Translations under genes and position numbers: made by a program
Notes under the pieces: model-generated
Told to the model about the DNA's origin: nothing
The model's input: only the letters and a program-made list of their open reading frames with translations
Databases searched by the model: none
In this document: positions 1 through 7,894 of the stretch, piece after piece
Numbering within the stretch: position 1 is the stretch's first letter
How the letters are laid out: the number at the start of each line of letters is the position of its first letter
Assembly: GCA_900660155.1 (NCBI GenBank)
Contig: CABFPE010001666.1
Location: 1 to 24,917, forward strand
Length of the DNA stretch: 24,917 nt
Source: Hofstenia miamia
Lineage: Eukaryota > Xenacoelomorpha > Acoela > Hofsteniidae
Direction: 5' to 3'

Positions 1-855
1 ATCATATGCATTGTATCTCATCTTTCTATTTGCTATAAAATAGGGATGTATTTGATCTCTTCCTATTTTTGTCATGCGGCTCTCTCTCTCTTCCGATCGC
101 GACGATTTCTTTGTTGTTGACGTTTGCCTGTATGAAAATATTCCTGAGCTTGTTGTCGTGGGGATTGAACTCGTTGACGGTATTTGCAAAGTATCCATAT
201 CTGAGTCATCACTTATAGGTTGTATATCCCAACTTTCCTTGCCGCCCTTTACTTGGCTTTGAGTACTTGTGGATGCTGTTTCCTCGCTGCCCTTTAATTG
301 GCTTTGAGTACTTGTTGATGCTATTTCCTCTTTGCCCTTTAATTGGCATCGAGTACTACTGGATGTTGAAGGGGAGTGTGCATAATTCGGTGTTTCCAAC
401 CTCACGCCCTTTAATTGGCGATCAGTATCTTGTAGATGGCCCTCATTTGCCCACCTGCCCATTAATTGACATTTGGTAGAGGGTGACTTTTCTTGTATTG
501 TCTCCATCCTCATACCCTTTATTCGGTAATCAGATTGAGGAGACCTTCTCCGTATTCTTCATCTCTTATTGCTGGGTGTCATCTGCTCCGTCGTCATACC
601 CTTTTATTGGTAATCGGACTGCGGAGCTCTTCTTCTTACTCTTTGTCGTTTATTGCTAGGTGAATTCTCCCTCATCATGCCCTTTATTTGGCAATCAGAT
701 TGCGGATATCTACTTTTGTTAGTTGAGCTCATTGATATTTCCACTGTCCTCACGTCCTTTATCTGACAATCAGTCTGCGGGGTTCTCCTTCTTCTCACCC
801 TCCTCGATTTCATTGGTGATCGTTCCGTTCGTTTCATGTTTCCTAAATTCAGTTA
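1..855 (-). pseudogene. ORF3 N-terminal part of the left A unit, broken by two stops and cut by the window edge
   Basis: The frame opens after a TAA at 855-853, has its first ATG at 837, and overlaps the end of pol by about 67 bases in the +1 frame relative to pol. It has in-frame stops at 606-604 (TAA, inside a repeat motif) and 561-559 (TGA). From 558 to position 1 it is open for 186 codons to the window edge. It encodes basic arginine clusters, nine copies of a short QIKG/QLKG-like motif spaced by multiples of three bases, an acidic patch (about 210-185), a Ser/Thr-rich stretch (about 170-95), and a block at 69-1 with HPYF followed by KMRxN. That block is shared with the ORF3 start of element B (near 23570-23510). 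This shows that the ORF3 of family A extends far upstream of the first ATG seen in the middle copy. No function is recognised. Confidence 0.75.
244..767 (-). repeat. In-frame short-motif repeat array in the Pol-ORF3 linker (left A unit)
   Basis: On the plus strand a core resembling gccctttaattggc recurs at about 244, 289, 334, 406, 457, 514, 598, 679 and 754. The distances are 45, 45, 72, 51, 57, 84, 81 and 75 bases, all multiples of three. On the coding (minus) strand the core reads as Q/R, then I/L/V, then usually K, then usually G (QIKD, QIKG, RIKG, QLMG, QLKG, QVKG). The three copies at 244-334 form a 45-base tandem repeat. The copies nearest pol are preceded by an arginine cluster and Pro-Gln-Ser/Thr-Asp. 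This is a coding repeat, not a CRISPR or satellite array: the units are degenerate, unequal in spacing and frame-preserving. Confidence 0.8.
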
Positions 856-3800
856 CTAAATTAATATCCCATATTTCTGGGTCATATTTCAATTTATTTT
901 TCGCTGCCCTCTGGGGCATTACTCTTCTTTCGACTTCGGGCTCCCCCTTCTCGGGTCTGTAATCGTCTTGAAATTCTTCTTCATGCACACTATCCAAATC
1001 GTCCATCTCAGCATATGTACCATCGTCAACCTGTACAATTTTAAACTCCGCATTTTTATCAAGAGTTACTTGTTCTATATTTACTGTTGCACGTTTTAAA
1101 TTTTGAAAATGTAGTATTCGTCCGTCATGCAATTTATAATTATTATTGGGTAGTACTTGTGTAACTGTGAACGGCCCTGACCACTGTGTTTTAAGTTTTC
1201 TCACTTGATTCACGTCTTGTGTTCTCATTAAAGTGTACACGTAAACCTTGTCCCCTACCCTGTGTGGTTCACCATATATCTTTTTATTAAAGTTTCTTTC
1301 TTGCCTTATCGCCGATTTCTTTGTATTATGGCACATGGCTTCGTGGATTCCAGTTATCTGATCTTTTAATTTTCTTATATATTCATTATCTGGCTTTTCG
1401 GAATACGTGTGATATTGCATTGATATCGGCGTTGCCGCCTCTCTACCATACATAGCCTTATATGGCGTCATCCCTGTTGTTGAATGTACCAATGTATTAT
1501 AAAAGTATTCGACTATTTCCAATATTTCTCTCCAGTCTCTTCCTCCAACTCTTGAAGTTAATACTCTTATCAATTTTATCATCGTTCTATTCAATCTTTC
1601 CACTGCCCCATTCGCTTGTGGATGATATGCGGTTGTCTTCTCTGTTAGTATCTCCATCAGTTTAGTCATTTCTTCAAATAGTTTACTCTCAAATTGAACG
1701 CCCCTATCTGATATTATTATTTCCATTGGTCCGAATTTTAAGATCCATTCCTTCATGATTTTATCCGCTACTACTTTTGCAGTTGTTGAATCTAACGGTA
1801 TCATTCGAGCGTATTTTGTAAAGTTATCAACTAATACCAATATGTACTGGTAACCCTCATCATCTTGAGACAATTTTTCCAAGTCCACATGAACAATCTC
1901 ATTGGGTGCTGTTGCTATGATTTTCTCAAGCGGAGCAATTTGTACCGGGAAATGACTCTTATTATTTATCAGACATGTATTACATTTGTTAATAACATCT
2001 TCCACTGTCCTTCGAATGCTTGTAGTTATAAATCGAGCGTTAAAGGTGTTTTCCGTTTGTATTATACCCAAATGTCCATTTTCGTGTATCTTCCGAACTA
2101 ATTCCCTTTTGTAATATTCAGGGATCGCTATTCTTAGCGTCTTTCCTTCTATATACAAAAGTCCATTTCTATTTAATTTCCACTTATATCGCTGAAAATA
2201 ACTTTTAGCTTCTCTTCCCAGTGGCCAGTCATCGTTGTTCATTTTGTCTCTTATATCTTTCAGTATCAAATCACTTTTTTGTTTTTCGATTATATCTTTT
2301 TCGGATATTTCTTCCTTAATTATTATCGGCATTATCGCATTCCCTTTTTTATCCGTATTGATTTCAGGTAGTTCGGCGTATTCGTTATGTGACATGAACT
2401 GAAATTGTTTCTTTTCACCATCCACTTTTTCTATATCTCTCTGGTATTCCGGCAACGCTGTCCAAAAATCTGCGTTTTTATGTAACGTTCCCTTTCGGTG
2501 TTCTATATTAAATTTAAATTCATTTAAATATTCGATCCATCGTGATACAATCGACGACTTATCGCCAGAAAACTTCTTCAGCCACGCTAATCCACTATTA
2601 TCAGTTCTCACTTTAAACGTTTGCCCTATTAGAAAGTACCGGAATTTTTTTATACTTTCGACCAATGCCAACATTTCCAATTTCGTTGATCCATAATTTT
2701 CTTCACTCTGTTTTAACTTCCGACTAAAAAATTGTATCGGCACTTCTTTGCCATCCTTGATTTGGCCCAAGCATGCCCCTATAGCAACGTTACTTGCGTC
2801 GCAATCGAGAATAAACTCTTTATCATAATCCGGCGTATTTAATGATGGCATTTTGCTTAATTCATTTTTTATGTTATCTAACTGTTCTTGTTCTCTCCAC
2901 GTCCATTCGAAAACTTTATTCTTTTTCAACAGTTCTGTCATCCTGCCGGTTTTATGAGCCACATTAGATATAAAAGAACCATAATAGTTAATAAAACCCA
3001 TAATCCGCTGTAAATCCTTTTTTGTTTTCGGACTGGTAATGTTCTGAATCATGTCTCTTGCATTGTTCTTCATTCGTATTTCACCTTTTCGGATTTGTCT
3101 CCCCAAAAATACGACCTGTTCTTTTAAAATTTCGCATTTCTTTCCATTAACCCGTAAACCTGCTTTATACAGGATGTTCAGCGTTCTATCCAGCTTTTCA
3201 AAGTGTTCTTCGATTGTGTCACTTGCTATAAGTATGTCGTCTATGTATGCACTTATTCCTTTTTCAACTTGTCTGTTATTCTGTTTTAAAACTTTTGTCA
3301 CATATCTCTGAAATGTAGCTGGTGCATTACATAATCCGAAGGCCATGTACATCCATTCGAACAGTCCATACGGCGTTATAAATGCTGTCTTTTCAATATC
3401 TGAAGGTTCCATTGGCACTTGCCAGTACGCTTTGCAAAGATCTATGCATGTATAATACTTGTTTTTACTGGCTTCATATATAATGTCTTCTATCCTTGGG
3501 AGTGGATATGCGTCTTTTTTTGTTATATCATTAAGTTTCCGGAAATCTATGCAGAGTCTGTATTTCTCACCTTGTTTCACGAACACCGTGGGCGCAGCGT
3601 AAGGACTTTCACTTGGCCTAATTATCTTATTGTCAATTAGTTCATTTAATATCGTATTATAGTGTTCTTTTAAGTGTTCAGGAACTCTTCTGCATGGCAA
3701 TCTTATTGGCTCTTCCGTTGTGGTTATGATTTTGTGCGTTTCTCCAACCGCTTTTCCCACACTTATTTCTCCATAATTAAATATTCTTGCATGTCTTTTG

Positions 3801-4651
3801 AGTATTGCTACCAGTTGTTTTCTCTCTTCCGCGCTTAGGTGCTGATACTCCTCTTCTGTTACTTCCGGTATTTGATACTCCTTGTTTTCTTCCTGTATTA
3901 AATTGATCGCTTTGTTCACCATCCTTTTCTCAGTTTTTACTTTTTTTCCTTTTAATTTTAACGTATCCTTTTTTATATTGACTATATGATTAGTTGCGTT
4001 TAACATTGGTATCACTCCTCTGCCATTTTTTACCACACACAAACTTGATGGTATCGAAACTTTTTTCGTATTTATGCCTCTTTGATCATAAATCATAACT
4101 TCAGACATGACATCATTTTCCGTCTCTATTTGACACATCTTCCAGTTATTAGGTAGAATTTTTTCGTTTTCTGTTAACCGAAATTCTATAGTTTCTGTGC
4201 CTTGCTCTTCTTTGCAAGTTGTTACTGTTTCCTCTTGGACCGATATAGTTCTATTGGTATAGTCAATGATACATTTGTTATTCGTCAAGAAATCATTTCC
4301 TAATATTACCTCATAGGGGAGCGCATTTTTTTCTGTATCTATTACTGTAAATGTTTGCGAAAACGTAGTGTTAGCGATTCTCATCAGTACTTCCAATATT
4401 TTCCCTTTTGTATCAATGTAGTCTCCTGAGGCATTGAGTAATCTGCTCTTTTCGTTTTCCAATTTTCTATTATCAATTCCTATCTTTGCCGCACACTCGT
4501 CAGTAATAATGGATATTACTGCTCCCGTATCTATAGTTGCTTTAACCATCACTCCATTTATTACAACCGTGATTGTATTAGTCTTAATCAGGTCTGTTAC
4601 AATCAACACGGGCGCACGTTTTACTGGAGGCGGCGCTCCCTCTAATTTAAA
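770..4651 (-). CDS. pol: Pol polyprotein (protease, reverse transcriptase, RNase H, integrase), intact
   Basis: The frame is entered by -1 frameshifting at 4651-4645. Residues are numbered from the GTG at 4609, which is probably not a start (the middle copy has ATG there). Aspartic protease: DTG at 27-29. Reverse transcriptase: first catalytic Asp at 390 and YIDD at 455-458. RNase H: Asp 602/604, Glu 645, Asp 670 and Asp 714; the last is followed by FWTAL rather than the usual LSR. Integrase: zinc motif H842-x3-H846 and C876-x2-C879, DD35E triad D909, D968, E1004, then a GPY/F module near 1145. There is no chromodomain. The acidic C-terminus ends at 770. All catalytic motifs are present and the frame is open for about 1,290 codons, so this copy may encode a functional enzyme. 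The protein should act in virus-like particles (protease, RT) and in the nucleus (integrase). Confidence 0.95.
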   Translation of the reverse strand, partial: FKLEGAPPPVKRAPVLIVTDLIKTNTITVVINGVMVKATIDTGAVISIITDECAAKIGIDNRKLENEKSRLLNASGDYIDTKGKILEVLMRIANTTFSQTFTVIDTEKNALPYEVILGNDFLTNNKCIIDYTNRTISVQEETVTTCKEEQGTETIEFRLTENEKILPNNWKMCQIETENDVMSEVMIYDQRGINTKKVSIPSSLCVVKNGRGVIPMLNATNHIVNIKKDTLKLKGKKVKTEKRMVNKAINLIQEENKEYQIPEVTEEEYQHLSAEERKQLVAILKRHARIFNYGEISVGKAVGETHKIITTTEEPIRLPCRRVPEHLKEHYNTILNELIDNKIIRPSESPYAAPTVFVKQGEKYRLCIDFRKLNDITKKDAYPLPRIEDIIYEASKNKYYTCIDLCKAYWQVPMEPSDIEKTAFITPYGLFEWMYMAFGLCNAPATFQRYVTKVLKQNNRQVEKGISAYIDDILIASDTIEEHFEKLDRTLNILYKAGLRVNGKKCEILKEQVVFLGRQIRKGEIRMKNNARDMIQNITSPKTKKDLQRIMGFINYYGSFISNVAHKTGRMTELLKKNKVFEWTWREQEQLDNIKNELSKMPSLNTPDYDKEFILDCDASNVAIGACLGQIKDGKEVPIQFFSRKLKQSEENYGSTKLEMLALVESIKKFRYFLIGQTFKVRTDNSGLAWLKKFSGDKSSIVSRWIEYLNEFKFNIEHRKGTLHKNADFWTALPEYQRDIEKVDGEKKQFQFMSHNEYAELPEINTDKKGNAIMPIIIKEEISEKDIIEKQKSDLILKDIRDKMNNDDWPLGREAKSYFQRYKWKLNRNGLLYIEGKTLRIAIPEYYKRELVRKIHENGHLGIIQTENTFNARFITTSIRRTVEDVINKCNTCLINNKSHFPVQIAPLEKIIATAPNEIVHVDLEKLSQDDEGYQYILVLVDNFTKYARMIPLDSTTAKVVADKIMKEWILKFGPMEIIISDRGVQFESKLFEEMTKLMEILTEKTTAYHPQANGAVERLNRTMIKLIRVLTSRVGGRDWREILEIVEYFYNTLVHSTTGMTPYKAMYGREAATPISMQYHTYSEKPDNEYIRKLKDQITGIHEAMCHNTKKSAIRQERNFNKKIYGEPHRVGDKVYVYTLMRTQDVNQVRKLKTQWSGPFTVTQVLPNNNYKLHDGRILHFQNLKRATVNIEQVTLDKNAEFKIVQVDDGTYAEMDDLDSVHEEEFQDDYRPEKGEPEVERRVMPQRAAKNKLKYDPEIWDINLVTEFRKHETNGTITNEIEEGEKKENPAD

Positions 4652-6258
4652 GTATCTTCTTTTATTTCTTCTTCTTGTTCCAACTCATCTTCATCCTCCA
4701 ATAAGTCTTCTTCCTCAAAGTATGCTTCTTCCTCTTCGATGAAATTAATCTGCCGTTTACAAAATTTCTTTGTATGCCCTTTCTTTCCGCATGTCTGGCA
4801 TTTTAAGTCTTTTCTGTTTATACGTTTTACCGTACCATCTTTCAACTTTATTTTGATAATTTCATCCTTTAGTTTTCCATCATCGTCCTTCTTAGTTTTG
4901 TTTGTACCACTACCTATTGTTGGTATCACTTTCGTTGTTGATGATTTCTCATTAATTCGAGCATTATTTTCCATCATTACCTGGATTCCCAAACCTTTCC
5001 TTATCATCCTTTCCAGAGAGTCGTCCGCATCACATTTAATTTCAAATTGTTGCCGGATCGGTTCTGGTAATCCTTTACATATGTGAGAAAATAAATCGTA
5101 TTTAGAATACGTGCTCTCTCTTGAGCTAAGTTTCAATAGCCTCTCTACCTGTGACATATAATTTCGTAAATCCTCTCGTTTGTTCATCTTTAAACTATTT
5201 AACAGCATACGATACTGGCTTTTAAAGCTTTCATCGTCATAATATCGTTGATACTCTCCAATTAATTTTTTGTAGTCCGATTTAGTCTCTAAATCCAACA
5301 CTAAGTAATGCTGGTAAGCTGCACCTCCTAGATATAGAGGAAACCGCGCCGCCGCCTGTTTTTGTATGACTTTCCTCTCCTTCATGCTCATCTCGAACAT
5401 TTGGATCCATTCTTTAAATGTAGGCGAATAGCTATCGACTCTCCCCGTAAATTTCGGAAGTATTGCCTTGCATGCCGGTGTTTCACTATCTTCCTCTTCT
5501 GATAATATCGTTTCTTCATATATCGGCTTTGTATCCGTTGTACTTTTACATTTCTCTTTTACTTGTTTCGTTATGTTAACGACCAATTTTTCAACAAATT
5601 CGTCTTCTGTCTGACAATTTTTATATATTTCAGACTGTCCTTCCTCTATTGGTACACTCCCACTTAATTTTTCCGGTTCTTGTATTACTGTGTTTTTAAT
5701 CACTTTAACACTATTTTCCTTTTCTTTTTCTGCTTCCTCATTTGTTAATGTTGTCAGTCGAATTTTGTCTTTTAAATCGTCTATTTGAAGTTGCTTTAGA
5801 ATATTGTCTTCTCTCAGGTTCACGTTCTCTTCGTGCATTTGAGTAATCATCTTCTTTAGATTCTCGCTCTGCATTTTTATTTCCTTGTTCGCTTCTATTA
5901 ATTTTTCGATTTGTTTCTGGAAGACATTCCTCTGCTCTGTTAACCTAGAGCTAGTGTCTTGCGTGATTTCTTCGATCCGTTTGTCTTTTTCAGCATTCGC
6001 TAATTCTATTTCGAACATCCTTTGAGTTAGGTTTTCTATTTGTAACATTAACTCATGTCTTTCGTTATTATTATCTTCTATTATTTTTCTTAGTTCCGTT
6101 ATCGACAATGCTGCAGCTTCATCTTCTTGCTGCAATACTATCTCTGTTGGGGAATTTTGACTCTCAGGGGATGTATTAACAACCGCTGGGGTTGTTTGGT
6201 TTTGGGGTGTCCTTTGAGTTTTGGCTCTAGTTCTTTGCTTTTTTCTTGAATTTACCAT
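4642..6258 (-). CDS. gag: Gag polyprotein with CCHC zinc knuckle, intact
   Basis: The protein is 538 residues from the ATG at 6258, which is the first start shared by both A units; an in-frame ATG at 6300 adds 14 residues not aligned in the other copy. It has a basic N-terminus (VNSRKKQRTR) and a Gln/Thr/Pro-rich stretch. A long charged heptad-like coiled coil spans roughly residues 50-170. A retrotransposon capsid-like region begins at FTGRVDSYSPTFKEWIQMFE, around residue 270, and runs to about 420. A single zinc knuckle (C-x2-C-x4-H-x4-C) lies at about 487-500, followed by a very acidic Glu/Asp-rich tail ending at the stop. Gag assembles particles and packages RNA. The N-terminal coiled coil is longer than in many Ty3 Gags. 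The last sense codons form the frameshift site. Confidence 0.93.
   Translation of the reverse strand: MVNSRKKQRTRAKTQRTPQNQTTPAVVNTSPESQNSPTEIVLQQEDEAAALSITELRKIIEDNNNERHELMLQIENLTQRMFEIELANAEKDKRIEEITQDTSSRLTEQRNVFQKQIEKLIEANKEIKMQSENLKKMITQMHEENVNLREDNILKQLQIDDLKDKIRLTTLTNEEAEKEKENSVKVIKNTVIQEPEKLSGSVPIEEGQSEIYKNCQTEDEFVEKLVVNITKQVKEKCKSTTDTKPIYEETILSEEEDSETPACKAILPKFTGRVDSYSPTFKEWIQMFEMSMKERKVIQKQAAARFPLYLGGAAYQHYLVLDLETKSDYKKLIGEYQRYYDDESFKSQYRMLLNSLKMNKREDLRNYMSQVERLLKLSSRESTYSKYDLFSHICKGLPEPIRQQFEIKCDADDSLERMIRKGLGIQVMMENNARINEKSSTTKVIPTIGSGTNKTKKDDDGKLKDEIIKIKLKDGTVKRINRKDLKCQTCGKKGHTKKFCKRQINFIEEEEAYFEEEDLLEDEDELEQEEEIKEDTLN
4645..4651 (-). promoter_or_regulatory. Programmed -1 ribosomal frameshift site (T TTA AAT), left A unit
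   Basis: On the minus strand the gag codons TTA-AAT precede the gag stop TAG (4644-4642) and form the heptamer T TTA AAT, which fits the X XXY YYZ rule. Slipping back one base enters the pol frame exactly (lowest codon coordinate changes from 1 to 2 modulo 3). About five bases downstream lies GC-rich sequence (GGGAGCGCC...GCGCCC, 4641-4611) that could form a stem with a two-base bulge. The heptamer is identical in the middle unit. The site would set the Gag to Gag-Pol ratio. Confidence 0.85.
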
Positions 6259-6491
6259 TTTCATAATTACTAAAGGCAATTGTATAATGGCATCCCTCAC
6301 CAGTATGTGTACTCATGGTCACTTCTGCTGATCATCTTTTTGCTTGTTTGCTTCTTTATTTTGAGCGAGAAGAAACAACTATCTTAACCCACTCGTAAGT
6401 TCGTAGTATAATTCTTGTTCGTAACTCTTTGTACGCTTTCGTTAACTATTACACCATCTGTTTTCTCTCCTTTGTGCACGCTCTTTAAGCG
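6259..6491 (-). other. 5' untranslated leader of the left A unit
   Basis: This is about 230 bases between the PBS and the gag ATG, with no convincing ORF. It is collinear with 16266-16490 in the middle unit apart from small indels near the gag start (around 6285-6330). The packaging signal would be expected here, but no motif can be named from sequence alone. Confidence 0.6.
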
Positions 6492-6507
6492 CCTGTCACG
6501 GTCGCCA
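6492..6507 (-). promoter_or_regulatory. Primer-binding site, arginine tRNA type
   Basis: The minus strand reads TGGCGACCGTGACAGG directly after the LTR terminus ...TCTACA. It begins with TGG, complementary to the CCA tail, and the remainder matches the acceptor and T-arm 3' strand of a eukaryotic tRNA-Arg (from memory; not searched). The 412/mdg1 group uses this primer. Its position directly after an LTR that also follows a polypurine tract proves that the LTR is shared between two units. Confidence 0.75.
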
Positions 6508-6610
6508 TGTAGAATCATGCCAACTCATCGTGAGGGTGTTATTTAGAGAAAGCTATTACTTTTCTTAGATTAACCACTAATCAGAGTTGACACTTTTCCG
6601 TTTTCTCTCC

Positions 6611-6633
6611 TTTATAATAAGTGTGCGGTTTAT
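6611..6633 (-). promoter_or_regulatory. Candidate TATA box and poly(A) signal in the A LTR
   Basis: The minus strand has TATAAA at 6616-6611, about 100 bases before the LTR 3' end, and AATAAA at 6633-6628 just upstream. If the TATA box is real, transcription would start near 6585 and leave a short R-U5. The equivalent TATAAA is at 16615-16610 in the other LTR. The placement is plausible, but neither element has been mapped, and AT-rich sequence produces such words by chance. Confidence 0.4.
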
Positions 6634-6771
6634 TAAACTAATTTAATATGCAAGAGCCTTTGTAGCTACTTAATTAACTCAACTTATTTAGGTAAAGCAG
6701 AGAGTTTGGAAGACAGGATCGACACTCAAGAGTAAACGTGCATTTCCAGGAACACATCCGCCAGCCGCATC

Positions 6772-7401
6772 TTACCAATGGAACTGCCAATGTGAGATAG
6801 AGAACAATAATGGAATGGTAATGTGAATAGCGAACTCAGTGTAATGGGATTGGCAACTACTTAAGAATTTAGTGCATTGATTGTTTTTGTTATTACGAAC
6901 TAATGCAATAAATGAAGTTGTGCAACCTTGCCGCTGAACTAGCTTATTATAAGGCCCTACATGTAATAACCCTACATATAAATATATATCTAATAGCCCT
7001 TGATACATGTAAACAATCAATGCCGTCAGCAGAAAACGATAACTAGAAGTCGGTCTAAGGTCTACTGTATAAAACATTGAGCAACATGTAATGACTATTA
7101 AATAAACTATGTGTAATAGAATATCAAAATACAATCGTAATAACCATTTAAATGTAAACACTATTAAGCCATCAATCGGCATGTAATATAATGAATGTAA
7201 TAAATAACTTGAGTTCATTGGTAAAATAATTGACATGTAAAACCTACAGGCTGTGATAACAATATCGGACAAGCAATGACAATTAGGAAAGCTATAACGG
7301 TAAAAAACTCCTATACCTATCTGTAACCTAAGAGCACACCAGGTAACTACAGCTGTCGCCCTCCCCGCTATGGAATAGCTATTAGGAGGCTGCTCCAGCA
7401 T
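6772..7401 (-). CDS. Hydrophobic ORF inside the A LTR (209 codons), doubtful gene
   Basis: This ORF lies wholly within the LTR and is also open over the same 209 codons in the other LTR (16771-17400). The product is rich in Leu, Ile, Tyr and Cys, with hydrophobic stretches around residues 78-110 and 122-146 that could span a membrane. About 14 of roughly 21 base differences between the copies change an amino acid, which is what neutral drift would give, so I see no sign of protein-level selection. It has no recognised domain. LTR-borne ORFs exist in some retroviruses, but a chance open frame in a young repeat is the simpler explanation. Confidence 0.25.
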   Translation of the reverse strand: MLEQPPNSYSIAGRATAVVTWCALRLQIGIGVFYRYSFPNCHCLSDIVITACRFYMSIILPMNSSYLLHSLYYMPIDGLIVFTFKWLLRLYFDILLHIVYLIVITCCSMFYTVDLRPTSSYRFLLTALIVYMYQGLLDIYLYVGLLHVGPYNKLVQRQGCTTSFIALVRNNKNNQCTKFLSSCQSHYTEFAIHITIPLLFSISHWQFHW

Positions 7402-7877
7402 ACCTTTAACTGGATGTGGGAACCACCATACAATTACCCTAGCTCGTAGGCGTTTAGCTTTCCATCAGAATATATAAAATAACCTGACAAAAGAAAATGA
7501 ATCCAAAGTAGATTTGCTCATCATTAATTACATCCGATTCATTATATTTATAGCACTTGGTGATAAACAACTAAATACTCGACAAGTACCTGTTAATCTT
7601 TCTTGTTGACAGTTTTTCCCTCGCTTTAATATTTCTGCTATTTTTACGCAACGTCAGCTTTAATTTGACTATGCTGTTTGATCATCTTTTGTTTTGTCAA
7701 AATACTGTCGAGTATAATTTTAAGTATAATTGCACAAAACATTTACAAAGTGAAAATAATCAATCCTATCATGATTTACAATTTAATCATTATAATCAAT
7801 AATAATTTTAGTCTTTGTTTCCTAATTCTTTTTCTCTCATCTTGACCAATCATGATAGTTTGATGGATTATGTCACA

Positions 7878-7887
7878 CTCCCCCTCC
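7878..7887 (-). promoter_or_regulatory. Polypurine tract of the middle A unit
   Basis: The coding strand reads GGAGGGGGAG immediately before the LTR start TGTGACA. A purine run abutting the 3' LTR is the expected primer for plus-strand DNA synthesis. It lies seven bases after the ORF3 stop codon. Confidence 0.85.
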
Positions 7888-7894
7888 AGCATAG

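Larger units (their letters stand above)
1..7877 (-). mobile_element. Family A Ty3/gypsy element, left unit (partial)
   Basis: This is the downstream unit of a tandem LTR-retrotransposon array. On the minus strand the order is LTR (7877-6508), arginine-type PBS (6507-6492), leader, gag, -1 frameshift site, pol, then the start of ORF3, which leaves the window at position 1. Its LTR is not flanked by host DNA: it directly follows the polypurine tract of the middle unit, so one LTR serves both units. Gag and pol are fully open here, while the ORF3 N-terminal part has two in-frame stops. The 3' LTR and far flank are outside the window. Nucleotide identity to the middle unit is high but patchy. 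Confidence 0.9.
6508..7877 (-). repeat. LTR shared by two A units (3' LTR of the middle, 5' LTR of the left)
   Basis: The LTR is 1,370 bases long. The coding-strand start is TGTGACATAA and the end is TTCTACA, flanked by the polypurine tract at 7878 and the PBS at 6507. The similarity to 16507-17877 stops exactly at these ends: the plus-strand flank after tgtcaca is ctcccc here and tccatc in the other copy. It holds a TATA-like box near its 3' end and a 209-codon hydrophobic ORF. Confidence 0.93.

Noticed and set aside
74..479. Plus-strand open frames at the left edge with a repeated CPLIG-like peptide.
   Set aside because: They are the antisense reading of the ORF3 repeat linker, and the minus frame is the one conserved with elements B and C.
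244..767. The regularly recurring gccctttaattggc core as a CRISPR-like or satellite array.
   Set aside because: Units are degenerate and unequally spaced, preserve a coding frame, and occur in a eukaryotic retrotransposon.
1050..1290. A chromodomain at the Pol C-terminus.
   Set aside because: After the GPY/F module there is only an acidic, basic-patched tail with no chromodomain aromatic residues or fold-like pattern.
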